Assembly (NCBI RefSeq): GCF_019320115.1
Contig: NC_089584.1
Location: forward strand, 104,089,111-104,153,110
Source: Miscanthus floridulus
Lineage: Eukaryota > Streptophyta > Magnoliopsida > Poales > Poaceae
Length of the DNA: 64,000 bases
Direction of reading: 5' to 3'
Of the stretch, positions 56,739-64,000 are shown in pieces. Both the position numbers and the translations under genes were made by a program. The notes under the pieces are model-generated. The model was not told where the DNA came from. It saw only the letters and a list, made by a program, of their open reading frames with translations, and searched no databases. Numbering within the stretch: position 1 is the first letter of the stretch; every line of letters begins with the position of its first letter.

Positions 56739-57600
56739 TGTCGGGGACCAATACTAGGGTACCCAAAGAGGAGGAGCTAATAACCATCAACATTGATTCA
56801 TCCGAGCAGTCAAGAGCACAACTAGAGCTCCAACCAACCCACAGGTGCGCAAGCTCCACCTCGCTCAGCCTCTGGGGGCAGGCTCCGCCTCGCTCGACCT
56901 CTGAGGGCTGGCTCCGCCTCGCTCGACCTCTGAGGATGGGCTCCGCCTCGCCCGACCTCTAGGGACGGGCTCCGCCTCGCCTACCCCTTGGGTTTGCGCT
57001 CTGCCTCGCCCAACCTTTGAGGATGGGCTCTACCTCGCCCAACACTGAGGCCGCGGGCTTCGCCTCACCCGACCTCTGAGGGCTGGCTCCGCCTAGCCTG
57101 GCCTCTGGGAGCGGGCTCCGCCTCGCCCGACCCTTGGGTTTGCGCTCTGCCTCCCCTGACACCGAGGCCACGGGCTCTGCCTCACCCAACACTGAGGCCA
57201 TGGGCTATGCCTCGCTCGACCTCTGAGGGCTAGATCTGCCTCGCCCGATCTCTGAGGGCGGGCTCCGCCTCACCCGACACCGAGGCCGCGGGCTCCGCCT
57301 CGCTCGACCTCTGAGGACTGGCTCTACCTCACCCAACCTCTGAGGGCTAGATCCACCTTGCTCGACCTCTAGGGGCGGGCTCTGCCTCGCCTAGCCTCTG
57401 GGGGGGCTCTGCCTCGACTGACCCCGAGGCTGGGGGATCCATTTCGCCTGACAGAGACCCATACCGCCGCCAACCACTTCAAGTTTAAGCGAATGGGCCT
57501 GGGTCAAAGCTCTGACACCAGGGAGGTGACTGGCATGCCCCGATATAACCCATGGCCATGACAGGCCATACCTGGGGATTCACATCAGGAACAGCGTTGG
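56739..57600. mobile_element. Ty3-type LTR fragment nested in LTR A
   Basis: Starts TGTCGGGGACCAATACTAGG, a start like that of Tat-type grass LTRs, and holds a GC-rich minisatellite. Its right part is cut by the copia-like element that begins at 57601. No coding region. Confidence 0.65.
56869..57430. repeat. Minisatellite, about 19 units of 27-30 bp
   Basis: Units read roughly GGGCTCCGCCTCGCCCGACC with CTCTGAGG between. Units vary by up to a third. It lies within the Ty3-type LTR fragment. Confidence 0.88.
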
Positions 57601-59551
57601 TGAAAGGTCCTTGTGTGGTTTTGGTAATTGAGTGACAACCTAGGTGGACTAATTGTGTTTATGTGAGATAAACAGGTGATTAGTCCACAGGTTCATATGT
57701 GTGAGCAACATATGCCATGAAGGTGAAAATGGCTTGGAGATGTTGCAAAGCTCACACATGTGATGATGAAGGAGATCATTGCAAATGAGACATGACATTG
57801 AGTCATGTGATCAAGGTGGAGAAGATCAAGACAAGACTTGGCTTGACGGACAGGTTGCAAGCATGAAGGGCAAGTTGGAGGCTTTGGAGCGATGGACCGT
57901 ATGGCGGTGAAGCTTAAGCAAGACTTGGCGCCGATGGACGAAGGCAATGGTGAAAAGCAAGTGAAGTCAAGATCGATGACCAATATGATCACGTGATGAT
58001 ATGAAGTGGATCATATCATTATTGATTGTATTGGTGCATGTGTTGCATCAACATTGGAGGAGATGGAATGGAATGCGCAAGGCAAAGGTATAACCTAGGG
58101 CATTTCATTTCACTGGTCATAGGTGTGTAGAGAAGTTTATGACTGGGTTTAGGATAGATGGCCATACTATCAAGAGGGGCAAGCTTGTTTGCATATCGGT
58201 CATCTAGTGCCACTCGAGTGATCTAACTTTGCATCGTCGCTAGGATTGAGTGGCGTGGCAAGTTGAGTGGCTAATCCTTTGAGTGCGGACAGTCTGACGG
58301 TGCCACCGGTGCCCTATACAGAAAAGACAGGGTCTCACAGAGTGGACCGGACGCTGGTCATGTGGTGGCCAGACGCTGGGGTCCTGTGTCTAGTCAGTGG
58401 CAGCAGTGAACGCGCAGGCGTCGGTCTTTGACCGAACGCTGGTGCTAAAAGTGACTGGATGCTAGCAGGGTGCGTCTGGTCAGGCTGACGTATGGTGACA
58501 TAGGCAACGTAGAGAAGTTGGAGAAGGACCGAACGCTGATGCTGCGTCCGATCGTGACCGACCGGACGTGTCCGGTCGCTACTAGAATCTTACTGGAAAC
58601 AATCGGACGCTGGGGTCCTGCGTCCGGTCACTTTGAGCAGCTGTGTCCGGTCAACACTTGACCATTGAGATCAAGCAACTGAGGTTGAACGGAGGCGACA
58701 CGTGGTAGGCATCCGTTGATCGGACGCTGAGGTCCAGCGTCCAGTCGATATGACCGGCGCGTTCGGTCAACCCGGAAAACACCCAGTGAAGGGGTAACAG
58801 CTAGTTTAGCCTATGGGGCTATAAATAGAAGGGGGTCACAGCCATGGCTAGGGCTAAGCACCTCGAGGGACTTTGTGTCCATGCTTGAGCGTGCTTGGGA
58901 GCCCTCCATCTCACATATGCTTGATAGTGATCATCCAATTGTGTGAGAGAGTGATTCTAGTGCGATTGCATCGTGAGGTTGCATCGAGTGGCACTAGGTG
59001 ATCGAGTTGTAAGCCGGTGATACTTGTTACTCTTGGAGGTTGCCACCTCCTATATGGCTTGGTGGTGGTCTCCGTTGAAGCCCTCAAGAAGCTTGTGCGG
59101 TGCTCCAGAGAAGAGCTTTGTGAGGGGCATTGTGCTCGCCCCGCAGGAGCCGCGAAGAGTAACTCTAGTTGAGCGTGTCATTGAGCTACCCTCACTTTTA
59201 GGGTAGGTTCTTGCGGTGCCCAACGTGCGGGCTTGGCGGGTGATGCCAATTAGCCGCCAAACCACCAAGTGAGCGATCAACACAACGGGGACTAGCGTGT
59301 TGGCAAGCACGTGAACCTCGGGAGAAAAAATCACCGTGTCAACCTTGTTCTTCCTGTTGGTTTGGAATCCCTTTACACAAGCTTGTGATTACTTCTATAT
59401 ACATTGTGCTTGTGTAGTTGCTCTATGGTTGCTATTGCAAAACATCCCGCTACTCATACTAAGGCGTTGCCTAAGTATGTTGCTCCTAACTTGAGAGGAC
59501 CTAAACTTGTTTGGGTACCATCAAAAAGTGGATGATTGTTTGTAGGTATCA
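57601..59551 (+). repeat. 5' LTR (1,951 bp)
   Basis: Starts TGAAAGGTCCTTGTGTGG, ends GTATCA. TATAAATA at 58820. The segment 58280-58790 repeats ACCGGACGCT and its reverse GCGTCCGGT many times. Confidence 0.82.
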
Positions 59552-59567
59552 TCGGTATTAGAGACTT
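59552..59567 (+). promoter_or_regulatory. Degenerate primer binding site
   Basis: TCGGTATTAGAGACTTG resembles TGGTATCAGAGC, the initiator-Met tRNA site of many plant copia elements, with changes. Confidence 0.55.
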
Positions 59568-62500
59568 GATTCAATTGATCTCACATTGTTCATCATATGT
59601 TGAATCAAGTTATGAAGCTTAGTGCACATCCAAACCCAATGCTAAGAGAAAATTGAGTGAAGTCCAAGTGCTATTAACATACAAGTGCTATAATTTAAGT
59701 TGTTGGTGATTCATTGGATATATTTGATGACTTGTAAATAATTGAGTTGAAGCTTGCTAGTTGAATGATCATGAGCTAACCAAGGTATATCTCTTATTGA
59801 TTATTTCATTTGAGTGCATATGAGTTGATTGAATTGGATAAATATGCAATGTTGCTTGTTATGTGATGATTGAATGGAAAATTGATTAGTAGTCAAGTCT
59901 GGATTGATTTGTGTTGGATAAGTTCATAAGATGATATTTAGTAAGTGGATTGAATAGATATATGTCTTATGGAAGTATTCAAATAAGTTAGTTTCAAGTG
60001 TGATTCATATTTGATGAAGTATAGCTCAAGTGATTGAAATCTGTCCTATATTGAAAATCTGAAGTGAGCTGTGATCTTAGCCATGTTTGAGTGATCAAAA
60101 CTTATTGGATTGGCATAAAAATTGGTGTACATGCTTTAGACTTATGGTATGAGATGCTGTAGAAATTTCATAAAAATTGGATAAGAAATGCTTTGGTTTT
60201 GGAGTGGTTCTTGTCAGCTATAGTGCAGCAGTTTTTAGCATGTAGCAGTGGTGGAAGAATTGAAATCTGGTAGTAATCTAGATGTCAAATGAATTTCAAA
60301 TTTTTATATCTGCTAGATAACTTAGTAATGCACACATCCACCAAATTTTGTGGTATTTGAATTTGGACTTTGAGAAATATGCTTATTTCTTTGAAGGGTA
60401 CATAATCTGCCAGAAAAGTGACAAATATTGGATTGATCTAGAGTCACTTTGATTGAAAGGTCCTCAAGTTGGAAACATGGTTACAAGTGTTTGATGTACC
60501 TAAGTTTGGTTTTGAGATAATCTAGAAGCATGATAAGCAAAGAGTACAAGGTCATTTGATTGTGGAGTGTACTTTGCACACTTTTGGTACTCAAGATAAA
60601 GATCAAGATCAAACTCAAGTTGAAGATGAAGTTTAAGTTCTAGATATGATTAGAGATCATTTGGTAGAAAGAAAAGAGCTTAAACAAGTAGAAAGAAAAG
60701 GACTTAAAGAAGGAATCAAGGTTACTCATCAAGTTAAGTCCATCACTTGAATCAATCAATCAAGCTATTTCAAGTAAGTATCAAGAATGGTTCTTTGGAA
60801 AGAGGCCACTTCTCCCTAGTGTAGGGGCTTGCCGCCTATGTGTAGGTAAACCAAGTGTGGTACTTGGAAGACTAACATGGAAGTGGTGATCCGAGGGACA
60901 TTTGAGATGCTTAGTTGAAGCAATCAAAAGGGTTGATCAAGAAAATCAAGCAACACCCAAAAGAAAGCTAGTCATGATATTTCAAGTGGTATTCCAAATA
61001 GTTCTCTCATGTAAGCAAAGATCAAAAGATGAAGCAAGCCAACCACAACAAGAAAGTGCACTTGATCATAAGTGGTATTCATTTCATATGGATGAAGAGT
61101 GGAATTCGAAATGATGTCTATTGGTCTTCACCAAGCTTATAATTGGATTTCACATTGATATTGGAGTAATGAATTGGAATCTATGTGACTATCCTCTACT
61201 CCAACATAGCAAAGGTATCATTGTACTATGCATGATCATTTCATCCCTTACTAGTATGCGGTTAGTGCATATAGTACATATTTTATAGGATCATGCATAA
61301 CAAATAAAATGTTTAAATTCATAGCCTACCACTATTGCTTGAATGGTTACTTGATCTAGTGGTTAGTATATGAATTTGTTCATGAGCTAGTGAACCCAAT
61401 TACTTGACTTAATTTGGATTGCTAACAAGTGACAAGTACAACATTGGTAAGATAACCCTTGCAAGAGGTGTGAAGAAGCTTATCATTGGTTCAAACCGGA
61501 CGTGAAAGCTTAGGCAAATCAATTTAATTCAAGTCAACCATAGAAGCTCATGATAGTGATAAGAGTACAAGCACAAGACAACAATGCAAATAGATATCTA
61601 GTTTGTTTGTGTCAAGAGGTATCTAGATTAACTCTCAAGTGATATCCTATAAATGGTACTCATGAAGATAGAAAATGTTCAAGAAATAGTTTTTATTGAT
61701 AAATCCAATAAGTGGTTTTATACTAAAAGATTCTTTCAAGTGGTATCACTTCTACACATGATATCAATCATGCAAGACGATGGTTCCACAAGTGATCCTC
61801 AACTTTAAGTGATCATCAAATGAAGAATGCATCCCTCACCTACAAGAGCTCAAGTGTATCAAATAGATGACCCATGCTATCACATAGGGGGAGGTGTCCC
61901 ATAAATTGATATCAAGATCAAAGATCCTATGTGTGGTATCTTAAGAAGCCCTACACAAGATACAAGTGGTACAAGTTACAAGTGGTATCTACAAGTGGTG
62001 TCATTCCAACAATCAAGTGATGTCCATAAAAAATGCAAAATTCAAGCCTCAACCATCTACCCGAAATGCATACCCTTGCATCAATAAGAAGCACACCTTT
62101 TACAGAAATTAATGACAAAGAGGAGAGATTGTACAAAGATATAAAACCTTTAAGATTGAGATTATAGATATGAAAGCTTTGAGAGAAATTGAAACAAAGA
62201 AGTAGAGGTTGGATATGGACATGGACAAAGAGGGAGCAACATTGAAGAAAAGAGATGGATCAAAATTCTTGGACAAGAGAAGCACACAAATAGGGGGGGG
62301 CAAGCTCATGAACTTTGATTAATTGCATTTGATATGTGCATATTCATGTGCTTGCTTGCATTGCATAAGTTCTTAAATTCAATATGCATGCTTGTGTGAT
62401 GTATGCTAGTTGTAAAATTTGGTTGATGAAATAAAAACTAGCATGCATAGGATGATAGCTAGACACTTGGTATGTTTTTTAAGTAATGCTAGTGCCTTGC

Positions 62501-62861
62501 TTTTAATGTTGATCTCACGAGGTATCTAGCGCTTTTTATTTCCAAAGTGTTATCTAGCTAACCATGGTGCTAAGGATGAACTTAAAGGTGCAACTTCGAT
62601 TGGTATCACACTTCAAAGGTTTACTCTATACACCTTAGCATCATTTGGTAGTAATTACTCTCCCACAATTTCAATCTATGCATATATGCGAGCTTCAAAC
62701 CAAACACTCTAGCACATATGTAGGGGGAGCTAATACTACCATTTTGGGTTTGTGGTACTTGTCCAAAATCATTTACACATGGTAAAATTACTTGGGCAAG
62801 CAACATGAATCCAAAAGAGCTTAATTTCCATATCTTTGTAGAGTTGTCATCAATTACCAAA
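59568..62861. other. Non-coding interior of the copia-like element
   Basis: No frame over 80 codons with a known domain. Between about 60980 and 62010 the phrase CAAGTGGTAT (and AAGTGGTAC, AAGTGGTGT) recurs at least seven times at irregular spacing. Confidence 0.7.
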
Positions 62862-62872
62862 AAGGGAGAGAT
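62862..62872 (+). promoter_or_regulatory. Polypurine tract
   Basis: AAGGGAGAGAT directly before the 3' LTR start TGAAAGG. Confidence 0.7.
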
Positions 62873-64000
62873 TGAAAGGTCCTTGTGTGGTTTTGGTAAT
62901 TGAGTGACAACCTAGGTGGGATAATTGTGTTTATGTGAGATACATAGGTGATTAGTCCACAGGTTCATATGTGTGAGCAACATATGCTATGAAGGTGAAA
63001 ATGTCTTGGAGATGTTGCAAAGCTCATACATGTGATGATGAAGGAGCTCATTGCAAATGAGACATGACATTGAGTCATGTGATCAAGGTGGAGAATATCA
63101 AGACAAGACTTGGCTTGATGGACCAGTTGCAAGCGTGAAGGGCAAGTTTGAGGCTTTGGAGCGATGGACCACATGGCAGTGAAGCTTAAGCAAGACTTGA
63201 CGCCGATGGATGAAGACAACGGTGAAAAGCAAGTGAAGTCAAGATCGATGACCAATATGATCACATGATGATATGAAGTGGATCATATTATTGTTGATTG
63301 TGTTGGTGCATGTATTGCATCGATATTGGAGGAGATGGAATGGAATGCACAAGGCAAAGGTATAACTTATTACATTTTATTTCACCGGTCATAGGTGTGT
63401 AGAGAAGTTTATAACCAGGTTTATGATAGATGACCGTACTATCAAGAGGGGCAAACTTGTTTGTATATCGGTCATCTAGTGCCACTCGAGTGATCTAACT
63501 TTGCATCGTCGCTAGGATTGAGTGGCTTGGCAAGTTGAGTGGCTAATCCTTTGAGTGCGGACAGTCCGATGGTGCCACCGGCGCCCTATATAGAAAAGAT
63601 AGGGTCTCACAGAGTGGACCGGACGCTGGTCACATGGTGGTCGGACGCTGGGGTCCTATGTCCGGTTAGTGGCAGCAGTGAGCACATAGGCGTCAGTCTT
63701 CGACCGGACGCTGGCGCTAAAAGTGACCGAACGCTGGCTGGGTGCATCCGGTTAGGCTGATGTATGGTGACGTAGGCGACGTAGAGAAGTTGGAGAAGGA
63801 CCAGACGCTGATGCTGCGTCCGATCGTGACCAACCGGACGCGTCCGGTCGCTACTGGAACCTTACTAGAAACGACTGGACGCTGGGGTCCTGCGTCTGGT
63901 CACTTTAAGCAGTTGCGTCCGGTCATCACTTGACCGTTGAGATCAAGCAACTGAGGTTGAACGGAGGTGACATGTGGCAAGCATCCATTGACCGGACGCT
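62873..64000 (+). repeat. 3' LTR, cut by window end
   Basis: Matches the 5' LTR from its first base over 1,128 bp with scattered differences, including the ACCGGACGCT repeat zone. Confidence 0.85.

Larger units (their letters stand above)
57601..64000 (+). mobile_element. Copia-like LTR element with non-coding interior
   Basis: 5' LTR 57601-59551, interior 59552-62872, 3' LTR from 62873 past the window end. The interior of 3.3 kb has no gag or pol frame, so the element is non-autonomous (LARD-like). A purine tract (AAAAAGGGAGAGAT) precedes the 3' LTR. The 5-bp flank at 57596-57600 is GTTGG; the right flank is outside the window. Confidence 0.85.

Noticed and set aside
56869..57430. CRISPR-like array
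   Set aside because: Units are adjacent and degenerate without unique spacers; it is an LTR minisatellite in plant DNA.

Overview
The window is plant nuclear DNA, almost certainly from a grass and probably a panicoid such as a sorghum, sugarcane, Miscanthus or maize relative. This rests on very GC-rich intronless or GC-rich-first-exon genes, dense nested LTR retrotransposons, Stowaway/Tourist/hAT/Mutator MITEs, and an ABCB transporter and a UGT of grass type. The species is an inference; no database was searched.

Layout. 1-2.4 kb: a decayed PIF/Harbinger transposon (MYB-like ORF1 plus truncated DDE transposase). 2.88-4.24 kb: a complete Pack-MULE (253-bp TIRs, 9-bp target duplication) carrying the ectodomain of a TMKL1-like LRR receptor kinase; its ORF takes its hydrophobic N-terminus from the TIR. 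5.5-9.4 kb: a 5'-truncated Ty3 chromovirus with its 3' LTR. 10.8-12.2 kb: the one clearly intact host gene, a 479-residue UDP-glycosyltransferase, with a hAT MITE 36 bp past its stop. 13.5-14.5 kb: a 1,044-bp Mutator-type foldback element. 14.6-15.7 kb: a poorly resolved repeat.

15.9-50.6 kb, minus strand: an ABCB (P-glycoprotein/MDR) transporter gene now a pseudogene. Twelve exons are expected; eleven are found. It has a missing exon, two frameshifts, a lost splice acceptor and a Walker A Lys-to-Met change. Intron 3'-ward of exon 1 is split by a 20.7-kb compound Tat-lineage Ty3 retrotransposon array (LTR - internal - LTR - truncated internal). On the far side of the array about 2.0 kb of ABCB sequence (exons 2-3 and intron) is repeated almost perfectly, but without the retrotransposon at the matching site: a filled and an empty insertion site lie side by side.

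45.6-55 kb: small DNA transposons and one SINE-like element, including a 1,857-bp hAT element with a perfect 8-bp target duplication and an intact but internally deleted transposase ORF; it has the same TIR as the MITE behind the UGT. 55-64 kb: nested LTR elements, ending in a copia-like element with about 1.95-kb LTRs and a non-coding interior that runs off the window.

Only the UGT looks like a working host gene. The Pack-MULE chimera, the hAT-derived 301-residue ORF and the antisense ORF of the Tat element are the open frames whose expression is worth testing.
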